Positions 44,945 to 57,496 of a stretch of DNA of 64,000 nucleotides are shown piece by piece (the stretch's first letter is position 1; each line of letters begins with the position of its first letter). Source of the stretch: Lepidurus packardi (lineage: Eukaryota > Arthropoda > Branchiopoda > Notostraca > Triopsidae); the NCBI GenBank assembly GCA_023053545.1, contig JAKZAN010000006.1, positions 4,097,001 to 4,161,000 of the forward strand. Direction: 5' to 3'. Below the pieces are notes generated by a model, which was not told the origin of the DNA, searched no databases, and worked only from the letters and a program-made list of their open reading frames with translations. Both the position numbers and the translations under genes were made by a program.

Positions 44945-45474
44945 GACGAATCACCTCAGTTCAGACAATACGGTGATAGTGGATCGAGTTTGCCAGAACT
45001 CTTTGACTAGATTCATGTTACTACACAATCAGAATGCGGAGTCACGTAATATTTTATTTAAGCGGCATATTCGACTAGGATGCGACGTGTTTGTTCTGGA
45101 ACATGAACAACAACAACGAAGCGGAAAACATGCGTTCTAAAAGGGTAGGCCGACCTTCGGGGAAACTTTTTCTATATTTTTAGGACCTAAAATCGATAAA
45201 AGATCTGACACTCTACTTTTACATTCGCTTAATAAGACGGAAACTATTTTGGAACGAAGACCTCTCTTATGTAAGCTATTCCTGGTATATTTAGTTGGTA
45301 TGGATACGTCATAGTGCTGTTAACGAACGCCATCCCAGCACGTGGCTTTGTTGGGGACATGGCATTGGAAACAAACGTTGTGAGTACGTCGGAGTGTGAA
45401 ACCATAAGAATTCACATGTAGCAAGCTTGTGATACTTACATTTTGAGAAATTAGTGATCCAACTGCAAGGCAAG
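44945..45474. promoter_or_regulatory. Divergent promoter region, phosphatidyltransferase and FBXO21
   Basis: The 530 bp between two oppositely directed start codons carry no recognisable exon. They are presumed to hold both promoters. Confidence 0.45.
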
Positions 45475-47795
45475 ATGGACACATTTCCTTTGGAAGTGTG
45501 GGAACACATTTTTAATTCACAAGAAATACAACTTCGCGACCTTCTCAATTTTGCACAAACTTCGCGAGCCGCGTTCCATCTGGTGTTGAAAAATGATCAG
45601 CTTTGGCGCGGCAAATTCTTTCAAAGGTAAAAAGTTTAAGAGTATCAGTATCTACTAATCTTTCTATTTAACAGTATCTTTTATTAAATATAAAATTGAT
45701 AAAAGCGCAAAGGTATTTTTAAAAAGCTTTTTCTTTGTTCGTATCTATTAAAAGATTTTAAGCTCAAATTCTTAATTAAGTTCTAAGAAAGTTTCAAAAA
45801 AGAAGCCTGGGAAGTCTTATATTGATTTTCTTTTATGCGTATATATGCCTTATTTGAAAGGAAAATTTAATTATACAGGTGGCCTAATCTGAAAGACGTA
45901 TACAATGGCACCAAGGTCGATAATTGGCTAGACGAGGTCAAACATTATTGGGAGGTTCATAATAGAGTCGACATGTTTTTGGCAAAAGCTTCCTCGAAGT
46001 ATTACCTTCGTGAGGATGTTTCGAGATCGGAGTTTGAACCTTTGGTAAGGCTTTGCAAAGAAAAGAAGGTGTATCATTTCATTGTTGACGACCTCAGCTC
46101 GATCATTCACGATGGACAGCCGTACGTATATCGAATAAATATTCCTCAAATTTGTCATCGCATTTCTGCCAAAGGGATAACCATCTAACGCGGAAGTATT
46201 ACGCAAAACAAGCGTTGGTCGCGGTCAACGAAGCTAATCTGCGAACTGTCTGGCGGGAATTCCTGGCATTACCATCAGATTCCCAGTCATTAGAAGACGG
46301 TGCTATATTAGTTGCCCAATGGGCCCAAGCAGACGAGAATATTGACGTGAAAAGAATCAAAGATCAATTAGATCGAATCGCCGAGAGAGTACGACAAATT
46401 GTCGCTGATGACAACGCCAGCTCAGTTTCTAAGTTAGCGGTAATCAATCAAGTTTTGTACTCTGAAATGGGAATTCTTGGAAACATGATTGATTACTACT
46501 CCCTAGACAACTCGTACCTTAACAAAGTAAGGTCTATCCTTATACGATATCCTTATCCAATTTACCATATTTTTATTGACGACTGACCCAGCTTTATTGG
46601 TCATCAGGTTCTGGAATGTAAAACTGGGATCCCGATTAGTTTGTGCATCCTATACCAATCCGTTGCTCAGCGCCTAGGAATCAAGTGTGACCCTGTTAAT
46701 TTCCCAGCCCATTTTTTATTACGCTGGGAACAGCACCCTCAGTAGGCTTTTCTCTGACAAATATAAAAACAAATTACGAACATTTTATGTGCTAGTTTAC
46801 CCGAGGACCAGCGCTACACTTACATTGATGCCTTTAACAAAGGCAAATTCTTGACAAAAACAGGATGCCGCAGTTTAATCGCAGGAGATAACTTGCGGGA
46901 TAGTGCCTTTATTCCAGTCCTTCCAATTACGGTAAATGCCACAGCGCCCAGATTATTACCCGTTAACAGTCCAGTGTAACTAGGTATTCGAACGAATGAT
47001 ACGGAACTTGGTCCACGTGGCGCGCCAGAATGCTGACAGTATCACCGGATTACGACTTTTAACGCGCATTTTGGAGCTTTGCATCTTAATCAATCCTCGA
47101 GATTGGGAGGCGGCCTTCTCTTTAGCCGAGTGTTACATCTTTAACTTGCACTCCAACTTGGAAGAAACCTTTGAACGATTAAATGGGCGTCTAAATTCAC
47201 TCTATTCCCATACTGATGAGGAAGGCTTGGGCCCGCTCGCAATTAATGCAGAACTTGTAGCGCTGCGTACATCTTGCCAAGAAGCTATCACACGGCAAAA
47301 GCAACTCAAAGTAAAATCTTCTCCATAAAATTAAAAAGTTGTGGAAAAACTTTCTCTATCTCGAACAGATACGACCTGTACACCGCGAAGGTAACGGTCA
47401 GAGTGTTCAGTACCGAGTAGGAATGGTTATGCGGCACATACGTTACAATTACTTGTGCGTAATTACAGGATGGGACCCTGTTTGCACGGCATCTTTCCAG
47501 TGGCGACAACACATGGGTGTAGCACGACTGTCCGATGGGGATAATCAACCTTTTTACCATGTTTTGGTGAATGATGGCACCAATCGATATGCAGCCGAAG
47601 GTATATAATAAAAACTACAATTTTAAAGGCGAGAAGAGTACGTTTTTCGTTTTCCCTTCAGAGAATTTGGAGCCCGTAAGTGAAGTAGCGCGGATTGACC
47701 ATCCCGAGATTGGTCGACACTTCTGCGCTTTCGATAGCGGTAAGCACGGCTATGTTCCTAATGCTGAGATGGCCATGCATTACCCAGACGATTGA
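45475..47795 (+). CDS. FBXO21: F-box only protein 21
   Basis: Eight exons: 45475-45626, 45879-46121, 46175-46526, 46608-46741, 46796-46931, 46984-47310, 47369-47600, 47662-47795; 569 residues against 628 in human. The F-box opens the protein (FPLEVWEHIFNSQEI, ending QLWRGKFFQRWP). A transglutaminase-like middle region has ILGNMIDYYSLDNSYLNKV, GIPISLCILYQSVAQRLGI and NFPAHFLLRW. The C-terminal YccV-like hemimethylated-DNA-binding domain has QYRVGMVMRHIRYNYLCVI, GWDPVC, QPFYHVLVNDG, YAAE, and ends PNAEMAMHYPDD. The family forms SCF ubiquitin ligases with SKP1 and CUL1. The substrate in this animal is unknown. The phases of all seven introns close. Confidence 0.92.
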
Positions 47796-48049
47796 AATTT
47801 TCAGTGTCTGTTTTAGTGTCCAAGTCAACAATTACGAATGCTTTTGATAATTCTAATGTACTCTAATGATGACGTAATGTAATATCAACTCAAGTAACAT
47901 GTGAAAAGAGGAAAATAGAAGAAAGAAATAATGAACCGAGCTTATTGTTTTCTTTCAAAAAACACCAGTTGAGGAAAAACGTGACATTGGGTAACGGACG
48001 GTGTGACATTGCATTTCATTAAAAGGTGTAACTAGTGAGGAGTGCCCGA

Positions 48050-49856
48050 TTAGGATTGGGGCAATAACATGTTTTTCCGTAGTCCGTTTACACAGTGGTC
48101 CGCATCAAGGCGTAAAGTGGAAGATTTCAGATTGATCTCCTTCTCGAGTTCAAACTTGGACTGGCGTAGTTTTTTCAGTTGCAGCTCAGCCTTTTAATTT
48201 ATGTGCGAAAGAAAGGAGGGTGAAGAGTCATAGTTAACAACTGGATTGATCGACCAAACTTTCTGAGCATAACAAGCATAAAACGAAACTGTTTTTTTTT
48301 TTTACCTGGTTCATTTTTTCCTTTAGTTGAGCCAACGACCCGCGAACTACTTCAACTCTCGTGTTCAGAATGTCGTGCACGGAATCCCTAAAAAAAAACG
48401 AATAAAAAATTACGCCTTCTTTAAAATTTTGGTGCTAATTTCTCTCCTGCTCTTAATTTTTCCTCTTTTTTCAACACCCTTTTACATAAAGAAAGTAGTA
48501 CTGTACCGACAAAGCTCCACATTAGGTCGCGACGCTCGCCTCATCAGCTGTTCATAAGCGCCACCAAGGGGCGCATCCTGTGCTAATATGGCGTTCCTAA
48601 GTCCCGCTGATTCTTCTTCCGTGTCTCGAATTTGCTCCATAACCTAACAAGGTCGCCAGGTAATAAGCTAAAAGTAAGAAAATGAAGACGTTTAGACAAA
48701 GCAAGCAGACCATGTTGTGTTCCTTGGACATGGCATCAAGGGCTTTTCGCGTACGGTCGGTAATTTCTTGAAACAAATGGTCGACCCGAGACGCGTTGGC
48801 CCGGGTTTCGCGTGCACTATCTTGCATGAGTGTCTCCGCTGTCCCGCGAAGTTGGACGGAGCGATGAATTTCGTGCGAGGCCTGGTGCATGTTTTGTTCG
48901 GTGAAACTTTGCCATTCAGCAGGAGAGCTTTGCCTGTCGCGAACACGTTAATAACAATATTTTGGGTTGTGTGGGCGGTAATTTCTTTTGACTTCTCTTC
49001 CCCCCTTCCGTGGTGAGAAGCAATTTCATTTGACAGTGAAAACTTACTTATTAGTTTTTACATAAGTAGATTCGTTCAAGTTCCTGCCAGTAGTTTCAGA
49101 CAGCAGCAGATCTGGGGTCCAATTAGCATGTTGTAAATGGGTTTTACTGAGCGTTGCGTTAGAAGAGTTATTCGTGCCCGGAATATCGGCAGTACACCCG
49201 TCAATTTCAGCAGCTTTAGCCTTGTCAGCCGCGTCTCTTTCGAGCTGGAACTTGACAGCTCGTAACAGGCGTAGCTGCTCGGCTGAATCGGTGCAAGTTT
49301 TCGTTAACGAAGTTTCGGCCTGTCGTAGTGCACGTAATTCGTCATGTAAAGCTAATTGGACTTCATCTAAGCAGCGATCCACGCCTGTTCTCTTTTCCCT
49401 ACGAGTTAATATTAGCATTCTGTTATATTGGATTAGGATCGTATCGTATTTTCTTCTGCGAGTTCTAACACGCAAGTGGATTAAGTGGATGACTTACCGG
49501 ACGCGCAAACATTGCCCCACGACAGCAATAGGGTCAGCACAGGCCTTCGTCATGCGCTGCAAACGCATATGACATTGCGTGAGGGAGTCGATCTCATTTT
49601 TTGTCTCGGTTATCTTCTGGTCTAGGCTGCCTTTCCAGAAGTGGATGTCGCGCAACCTTTGCGAGAATTGCTGGCTGACCTCACGGCGACTGGTACTCAC
49701 ACGAGATGCGACGTCATCTCGTAAACGCCGACTTTCGGCAACCAAACGCTCGGCAGCGAGTCTTTCTAATTGCGCTTGACTTAAGCGGGCTTGGTTGTTT
49801 AATTTCCATTCCGTAGGTGTCGAGAAGGATCCGGAAGTTACGTGACTCTCCTCCAT
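48050..49856 (-). CDS. Tektin (closest in feel to tektin-4)
   Basis: Six exons on the minus strand: 49856-49498, 49398-49048, 48933-48711, 48643-48507, 48387-48306, 48190-48050; 430 residues, the usual tektin length. The protein is almost wholly coiled coil. The tektin signature RPNVELCRD is present, split between exons 4 and 5 (SRPNVELCR then DSVHDILNTRVEVV). Tryptophan-centred segments TPTEWKLNNQA, RLRDIHFWKGSL and SPAEWQSFTEQNM match the family, and RLRDIHFWK is nearest tektin-4 (RLQDTHSWK). Tektins line the inside of doublet microtubules in motile cilia and sperm flagella. The donor of exon 3 is a weak GTCTGC, chosen by phase. An X-box-like site lies upstream at 50198. Confidence 0.9.
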
Positions 49857-50467
49857 TAACACCTAACACCCGACCTACGCAACCCAAACACCAAGAAAAA
49901 GGATGAAAGCTTGTTGTTCTACCGAAGTATGAACACAAACTTTCTTTGCTTTTAATCCACGAGCATTAATTCTTTAAAAAAATTAGCAAAGGTTACAGAA
50001 CGACAAAAACTAACCTAAAAAATAAGGTCAGAAGATAAAATAAAGGGAAAATACGACAAGACACGTAAAAAAGGGTACAATACCTTCCAAGTAACGTGTG
50101 GCAAACAGTCCGTGTTCGTGACTGGTCTTTGGACGACTGTATGGAAAACGTACCGATGCGCTTTTCTCGAGCCGGGTAATTGACGAAGCCTTGGGTTGTC
50201 ACCATAGTAACCAATTCATGGGTCACCCAAGAAATGTTGAAATGTCCTGATTTAGTAGCCTTGTCAATTTCTATTCTAAGAGATGTTTCTTAGCGCATAT
50301 CGACAAAACATCCTAACTTGGTTTATCTTATGCACCCCCTAACCAAAGCACCGCATTGATAGGGATGATTACATAGCACACAACTAAAGAAACACACAAT
50401 GGAACACTTTTGTAGGTGACTTTCAGGAAAAAAGCAAAGGCGGTTTTTTTTTAAATCTTTTTTTCTT
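49857..50467. other. Tektin upstream region
   Basis: It contains an X-box-like motif and a minus-strand open frame at 50226-50083 (MTHELVTMVTTQGFVNYP) that ends at a GT. That frame cannot be joined in phase to the tektin ATG exon, so it is left as leader or chance. Confidence 0.45.
50198..50211 (+). promoter_or_regulatory. RFX X-box motif upstream of tektin
   Basis: The 14-mer gtcaccatagtaac fits all 14 positions of GTHNYYATRRNAAC. It lies about 340 bp upstream of the tektin ATG. X-boxes are imperfect palindromes and can act from either strand. Its position next to a ciliary gene supports the call. Confidence 0.55.
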
Positions 50468-51508
50468 TTATTCGACTCTCTCAGGTTCCATTTCAGACAA
50501 AACGTTTAGAATAACGTAGCGGGAATACAGAAAATACTGTTTACGGAACCAGACGTACTGACTAGCATGAGCGACCATAGCTTTCTGTAGAGAGGGATTA
50601 TGTTATTAGAGATAGATTAGACGAGTGAATATAAACTTACTTGAATTGTATGTCTCTCTTCATAAGAGGCTAATAAGGCGTTATCACTAAAAAGGCTGCT
50701 TATAAAAATATCTATGTGCCATAAATATTTCCGAAGGAAGCCAACCGACTGCAAGAGATAAACTCTACATCTCAAACGAGCTAAACAAAAGAAAAGACAT
50801 TCGCTAATTAGTTTTTCGTCTAGAGTAGAATGGTATAAGTGAAAAGAATGATTATACCTAACTTGGAGTAATGACTCTCTAAGGCCTCATGTATAGCGAT
50901 ATGGTTCGCATGTCCGCTGATACCGAATGCGTCAAAGGTTACAATCTAAGCATATGAAACTTGGTAATAAGACCCATTGTCTTGGTTAAAGTCGTTAACT
51001 TACAGTATCGACGTTCAACTTCTTAGCAAAATTTGCGACAATACTTGAAATTCTCTCAGACGACCAAACAGTATTCGGATCATCTTTTAAGAGTGGGTCA
51101 CGGGCAAAGTGCACTTTATCTTTTCCCACGCCTAAGATCTGGCAACTTTCTATCAATTCCTGTTCCCTCAGATTTCCTGCTCCACGGTAATCACCTAATA
51201 AAAGTAATTTGTTTAATAAACCATTTTAGTGTGTGTGCAAGCAGGTTTAAACACAAACGTAAGACAGTAAAGGATAATATGGAGCATATACCGTTAGATA
51301 AACATAAGACGGATACGGATTTGCCATGTTTCAGCAAGTTGATGATGGTTGGTCCAAAAAACATACATTCGTCGTCAGGATGGGCGATGACGAGCAAAAC
51401 ATCCTGACTAACATGTAAAATGGTTTTTGAGAACGTGCAGAAATTCTTTGTGACCAAAACAGCCAGAAAGAGAACAACAAGACTACCTAAAAGGAAAACT
51501 CCGTACAT
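50468..51508 (-). CDS. PIGL: N-acetylglucosaminyl-phosphatidylinositol de-N-acetylase (PIG-L)
   Basis: Five exons on the minus strand: 51508-51292, 51194-51004, 50945-50858, 50780-50641, 50584-50468; 250 residues against 252 in human. One N-terminal membrane segment (VFLLGSLVVLFLAVLV) is followed by the zinc motif VIAHPDDECMFFGP, then LCLSNGDYRGAGNLREQEL, TFDAFGISGHANHIAIHEAL with the second metal-binding HxxH, VYLLQSVGFLRKYL and a C-terminal HASQYVWFRKQYFLYSRY. The enzyme removes the acetyl group from GlcNAc-PI in step two of GPI-anchor synthesis, on the cytosolic face of the ER. The start and all splice phases are consistent. Confidence 0.93.
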
Positions 51509-52901
51509 TATTGATTAAACATCACGTAATCAGTTAAGTTTTTTCGCACGTGTTTAGCCTAGGTTTCAAAAATAGACCCCAACATTCCGGCTGGAGTGTT
51601 TAGTAAGCGCTATTGAACCGTAGTATTAACGTGCCAGCCGCTATTTACCCACAGGCGGAAAATTCGAATTCGAGTACCAAGAGTTTCATTTAATGCTTTA
51701 GAATCTCGGATTAAAAACTGCGATTTTTATGGGCACAGACATAGTCTTTTTAATGTTGTTTATAGCGTGGTGAAACAATGTATTTTAAGTTACAAAAAGC
51801 GCAGTCAAAAAATCCACAATATATAGGCAATTGCAGCAACTCGCACATACTAACGAGCGTTCATTCATCCAGGCGTGCAAACTTGAATTAAATAGAAACA
51901 TAAGGGACTAGAATAATTCAGGCCAAACTTATAAACACTACGAAGTTAGAGTCATAGTTATTATACCCTACTCAATTGAGTAAATTGAATATCAATTTGT
52001 ATGGACGATTATGTTCAATAGCGCAGTCTTATACTCAATGTGATTGAACTGGTGAGCTGAAAATACTTATTAAAGCTGTTGCAAAAAGAACTATTGGCGA
52101 TCTAGGATCCTGATGGGAAATTGTGGACGCGAGATAACACTTAAAGAGAAGAAGAGGAGTCTTATGTGTACCATCGATCACGCGGTCCTCTCCAAAATTG
52201 TCACAGGACAGCTAAGCCTTTAGCCCGTGACAAATTAGAGAATTTCATTGTTGGTAGCTCGTACCGACTTGCATAGGCCTGGTTGCCAAGCTGTAGAAGT
52301 TTGTTTCTCTTTCTTTGTAAGGGCTCTACACTTTGTATCATGGGTGTTAATCCAATCTACCGTCACGCACGTGCTCTCAGACAACGGCAAAAGTTGCTCA
52401 ACAAATCGTTAGAACCGAAAGCGAGTTTTCGAGTTAATTTGCAAGTGTAGATTACAAAAGTCCATGCCCTAGCACCTAAACCAGACTCGTTTTCCTTGTT
52501 CTCTACGCTTCTTCTCTTTAAATGCCCTTTGGAATTGGTTTTGGAATAATTTACGAGTATTTTTTTGTTGTTGTTGTCCCTAAGAAAAACGCCTTTCTAC
52601 TGTTACAGTTAAAATTTAATTCCTTTCACGACGCAGCACCCTTGATATGGTAATAACGTGCTCTGGGCCAAGTTGGAAATCAGGAGAGAGCTAACTAGTA
52701 CGCTGAACTTAAAAGCTTTTTTAACGTCAAGGAAAGTAAACAAGCTTTTTCCTTTAAGGTTCAGGTAAAATCTAGGCTATTACGTCTTCTGCTTATCTGC
52801 TGAACGTCACATAAAGTCAAGTCGCGAAATAAACTGAACCTATTGCCAAACCCCCTTTATAATAAAAAAAAACTCGATTGAGGTGACCGTTGTCTCTATG
52901 A
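51509..52901. other. Intergenic region, PIG-L to follistatin-like gene
   Basis: This AT-rich stretch of 1.4 kb has no supported gene, RNA gene or clear repeat. Confidence 0.5.
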
Positions 52902-55900
52902 TCACGGTCGCAGGTTGGCCCATATCACTTGCCGGGGATGCACGAGGCCTCCGATTTCGCAGTTAACGGTACGGCTATGTCCGTTAATGATGAAGAGGGC
53001 CTCATTTGCAGGGCTAACTAAGTAGGTGCCAAAAACACCAGCGCTCAAAATGGGACGATTCGCATTGCCCCATTGTACCCAGTTGGCCTCCAGCGCTTTC
53101 CCGACACCGGTTACCATTTCCACTTTGCCTAATAAACGATGTCATCCAAAACAAGGATCTTTACTCGACAGCACAAACACATTTTCCTATGCCATATAAC
53201 CTACCAGTAACAAGATTGAGGAATAGTATGTCACCCTTATCTGCCGAGCTCGCATACAAATCATAACCGTGGCCAGTCACAGATGGATGGAATGCTATGT
53301 CGCTGACGTTGAGTGTCGTTCTCACATCAAACAGGAATCGCAGTCCATTTTCTATTATTAAAACTGGGTTAGAAAGCAGCTATTATAGTACTCAGAACAG
53401 GCTGTAATGTTTTTACGAGTGGTTTCTTGGACGACGAGTGTGACGCTATTTCGCTCCCGATGAGCGGTCACTAGGATACGGCTGTCAGGAGTGAGGTAGG
53501 GCTGCCCAATTAAGGAAATCTTATGGCTAAGGACTGTATCCGTGAAATAATCCATAACCAGCTGGCCTGTAGGCTTCCTGCTGACTGGCTCTTCACATTC
53601 CATGATAATGAGACCGTCTAAAGAAGAAAAAAAGCATGATTGCATATGGGCATTTTGGGTTAAAATTTCACGTACACAGAGATGAGTATTGTAGATTCCG
53701 GGGAACACAGTTATATGGAGCCAGATCAATAGCTTTTGTGTATTTCATTGCCGGCAAACTCATCTTATATAAGCCGCGTTGGTTGGTATGCGTCACGTAT
53801 CCATATTTAAATTCATGGCCATACTCCTGGGTACAATATGTTAGGTTTCTTTTCTTTTCTCCACTTCTTTTGGGCCTAAATCATTCAATGTCCTAACCTG
53901 TGTCGGAGGGATGAACAAGGCCTTAACCAAGTCAAAGTGACCGTCAATGGGCTCGGGGTGAACCGTATGGTGCTTCTTCTTCTGACTGGCGTCTCGAATG
54001 ACTTGAATAGTTTTCACGCCCCGGTCATCTTCACCTCGCCAGTTAACCACCCAGACTTGGTCAAGGTGCTCCACGTAATATAGATCCACCGGGTACCGGT
54101 CCGTCATGACCACCTGTTAAGTTTTGCCGGTATTATTGCGTCTCAGAATTTGCCAGCTTTATTTAGAAGAAAAAAGTCTGAGGCACTTACGTCCACAACG
54201 ACCATTTGAACCTGGCTTATGACCAAAATTCGATCCTTATTTGGTTGACTGGCGTAAATATAGCGATCGGCTACATTAATGGCCCTGCCCCAGCTGCAAT
54301 TGACGCCCTTGTCGCCGCACACATAATCCTGTAGAATGTGAGAATCTCGGATATAAATCGAAAGGGAAGGCTTTTTGCCTTACAGGCACTTTTGCTCGAG
54401 GGAAAATTGAGCGAGTTCCCATACCTGAGTGCCGGGGACAATATCTGTAGACTGAATCAAGTGATGCAATCGGCAAGCTTGAGGCTCGTAAACAGAAACT
54501 CCCCAATCATGAAAAGCGAAGAATCTATGGTTGTCCCCAAACCCAGCTGGGCAATAAAAGAAAGAAAAGAAATAGAAAGAAAAGTTATAGAAACAACGTA
54601 CAAGCCGGTTGTTGATTTATTTCGCAATAGCTCCTGAAACAGAATGTGGAAAAAACCAGTTTATTTCTTTGGAAGGGACACGTACCGGGTGATGAATCCT
54701 CCTGGACGACAAGTGACGAAATATCTCTGGCGAGTCCTCCAATATTACTCCCTTGGCACATGAAGGCTCCCGTATCGGAATAGGCGATATTTCGTACCTT
54801 GAGTTCAGTTCCATTCCCCAAAACTTCGTACTTTTCTCCAATTTCGCGCAATAACTCGTCGTTCTTCAACCACTCCACCTAACGATATTGAAAGTGCTTA
54901 TCTAAGTATGACTGACAGAAGTAAGACGCAGATCAAATTTCACCTTAGGAAACGGCTCACCCACCACATGACACATCATCGTTGCCTCTTCTCCGGGTCT
55001 TCGTGATTGAATGCGGGGTGTTACACGTACTTGCGGCAGAGCTTAAAATAATAAGAGAAGTACTAAGTATGGAATTTACGGGGAAGGTTAAGAGAAGGGA
55101 GAACCGTGTAAATGTAATCTCCCCTGATTAGGGTTGCAAAAACCCTTTCCTCCCTAATAAGGTTCACTTGTTTCACTTACTGTGAACGGTGAGAACGTGG
55201 GTCTGGACGACGTCTTTGTTGCGCTGAGCATGACAGGTGTAATTCCCGGCATGGACGAGTTGCACCCGCGTAATGTACAGTGAGCCATCGGCAAAAACGC
55301 GCATTTCATCTTCAGCTAGATTAGCCAAGTCAGTTCCGTGTCTCCGCCAAACAATTGGCGGGGACGGGGATCCTGTGACGTCGCATTTTATCTCCACGTT
55401 ATCGCCCACACGAGCCGATACGTGATTCACTTCCAACGCTTTGTCCAAAGAAACGACGGAGACGCCTAACATTAATTACATTACGACTTTTGCCAAGCAT
55501 GTTTATAGCATAGCAACAATGATTATTTCTCGTCCTAAGCCTAGCTCCCCCGTCGCATGAGCTGGACGCGCGTGCAAGCGGCGAAGTAAAAACTTAGCTC
55601 TAACACGAGTTACACGATGTTACACGATGTTACACTTAGTTACACGATGATATATGTTAGCGTCTCTGCAAAAACATACTGCCAAATAAACTACAGCTAG
55701 AAAGTGAGCGTCCTTGGCAGAAACAGAGAAGAAAACAGCACAGTTTCTGTAGTGACTCTACTTATTTTGGTCGGCAAGCTTTTGCTAGCACAATAATGAA
55801 TATATTCCTTCGTGTCTACTTGTTTACCACCACAGCTTGCACACAATAGCGCCATCTAATCCCGCGTCAGTGAAGTAAAGGGAGCTTTGAATGGGAAACG

Positions 55901-57088
55901 GAATCGTGTAGGATGATTTGGGAAGTACAGTACAACGTTTAGGGGTTGTTTACATCAGCACCATGCAAGCTAATTAAGGATCTACTTACTGTATAATTTG
56001 CTGAAAGCGACGTAAAACTCGTTTATATTCAAATGCTTGTCATGGTCGGTGTCGTCATAAAGAAGCATGTCGGTTAAAGAACAATCCTTCGCTAATTGGC
56101 TGAGGTGCTCCAGTTCACCAGCCTGGGTTGAGAATAACACGAGAATAAAAAAGAACGATTTGTTGTCATTACTTCTTAACTAACAAGGGAGAAGTTGGCA
56201 TGCTTTAACTCCGCGACTAAGTGTAAAGCTTAAATTGGGGAAAACCTTGTAAGAAGAGTTTTTGTTTTTGTTGAGTGGCAGTCGTTACAAAATTTCTTCC
56301 AAAATGACCAAGTTGGCAGTTGCGTATGGAAATGTTTTTCATTACCTTGAGCAGCTCTTCCCGTTCTAGCAAACCGTTGTTGTTGTCATCGTAATGACTG
56401 AACATGAGACTAACCAAGTAGTCCTTCCCGGGGCTCCGTTCCTCCCCCGACATCAAACGGGCATGATTGTACAGCAGCAAATTATCCTAGGGAGAAAGTA
56501 ATTCCCGTTTCCCGTTTGGCCAGAAGTTCTAGTGGTTTGCTCTTTATTTTTCGTCTTAAGCATTACCTTAAGAATCTCGTATTCTTGCTGGGAACAACTG
56601 GGAGCAGCTGCAGTCGTTAAGGGGTTAATGAGAGGCAATTCAGTTGAGGCAATGTCTCGTGGTGTGGGCTGTGCTTCATCTGCGGGATTCTCGGTATGAG
56701 GTTCAGAGGAAAATGTCCATTCTGAAGACGGCGTCTGGGATACTGGCACGGGCGGTGACAAGGAAGGGGAAATCACGTACAGCTCTGGACTCACCCCAGC
56801 AAAATTAGTTATAGATTTTTTCTTTCTGTCCAGCTGTACAACTACTATAGTTTTGTTGTAATATACCTTTTCTTCGCAAGCATTTATAGGAGTGGTCAAT
56901 CGAGATGGATGTCTCGGTGATACAAGCTGCCCGGTGCAGTTCACAATGACTGGAATAAAGGATTCCATCCGATCCACAGACAAGCTTATTATGCTTGCGA
57001 CATTTCCTCGCACAAACACATTCAGCTTCTCCCACGGCATGCATTTGGCATTCTCGGCCACGACCACACATCAGTGTTGCACATGTTT
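52902..57088 (-). CDS. FSTL5: Follistatin-related protein, FSTL4/FSTL5 type (5' end incomplete)
   Basis: Fourteen exons on the minus strand: 57088-56867, 56784-56567, 56486-56346, 56122-55990, 55465-55181, 55041-54944, 54878-54686, 54546-54425, 54328-54191, 54113-53898, 53826-53676, 53617-53417, 53363-53205, 53128-52902; 833 residues plus an unseen N-terminus (human FSTL5 is 847). Order: follistatin/Kazal module (CGRGRECQ, VCGSDGILYSSHCELHRAAC), a Ser/Pro-rich linker, two EF-hands (DDNNNGLLEREE, DDTDHDKHLNINEF), two Ig domains (EIKCDVTG and NYTCHAQ; MMCHVVGEP and AFMCQGS), and the large FSTL4/5 C-terminal beta-propeller-like region ending NCEIGGLVHPRQVIW. It should be secreted and Ca2+-binding. 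Ligands are unknown. The Kazal exon needs an upstream exon ending in phase 1. Confidence 0.92.
55601..55650. repeat. 10 bp minisatellite, five units
   Basis: Five consecutive 10 bp units related to tacacgatgt lie in the 524 bp intron 55466-55989 of the follistatin-like gene. Confidence 0.7.
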
Positions 57089-57496
57089 CTGATAAATATT
57101 GAAACACAACGTTAGTAAACCATCCGAACTCTAAAGTGACTATTTTATGAGACAAAATTGTTTTCGTTGTTCCACTTGTAAGTACCAGAAAACGTGAGCT
57201 TCCCTCTCTAAATTCATTGCTCTCGATTCCCACGTATAACTGGGGAGACTAAAGCGCTTCTCTTGCTGCCAAACGAAAGGCAAAGACAGCACCAAAGCAC
57301 GATCTAATCTGTGCTGGCGCGCTACAAGTAATACGTGCTTTTCTCGAATCATGGAGAACTTGGTTGCTTCCATAGAGGGGAACAACTTCCAATTGCTACA
57401 ACTCTTGTTGAATTAACCTCAGAGGGTAGGGAATGACAATCTCACCACCCATTCATCAGTATCCCAAGGAGTTTATCTTGGCAGACTGCCAAGCAA

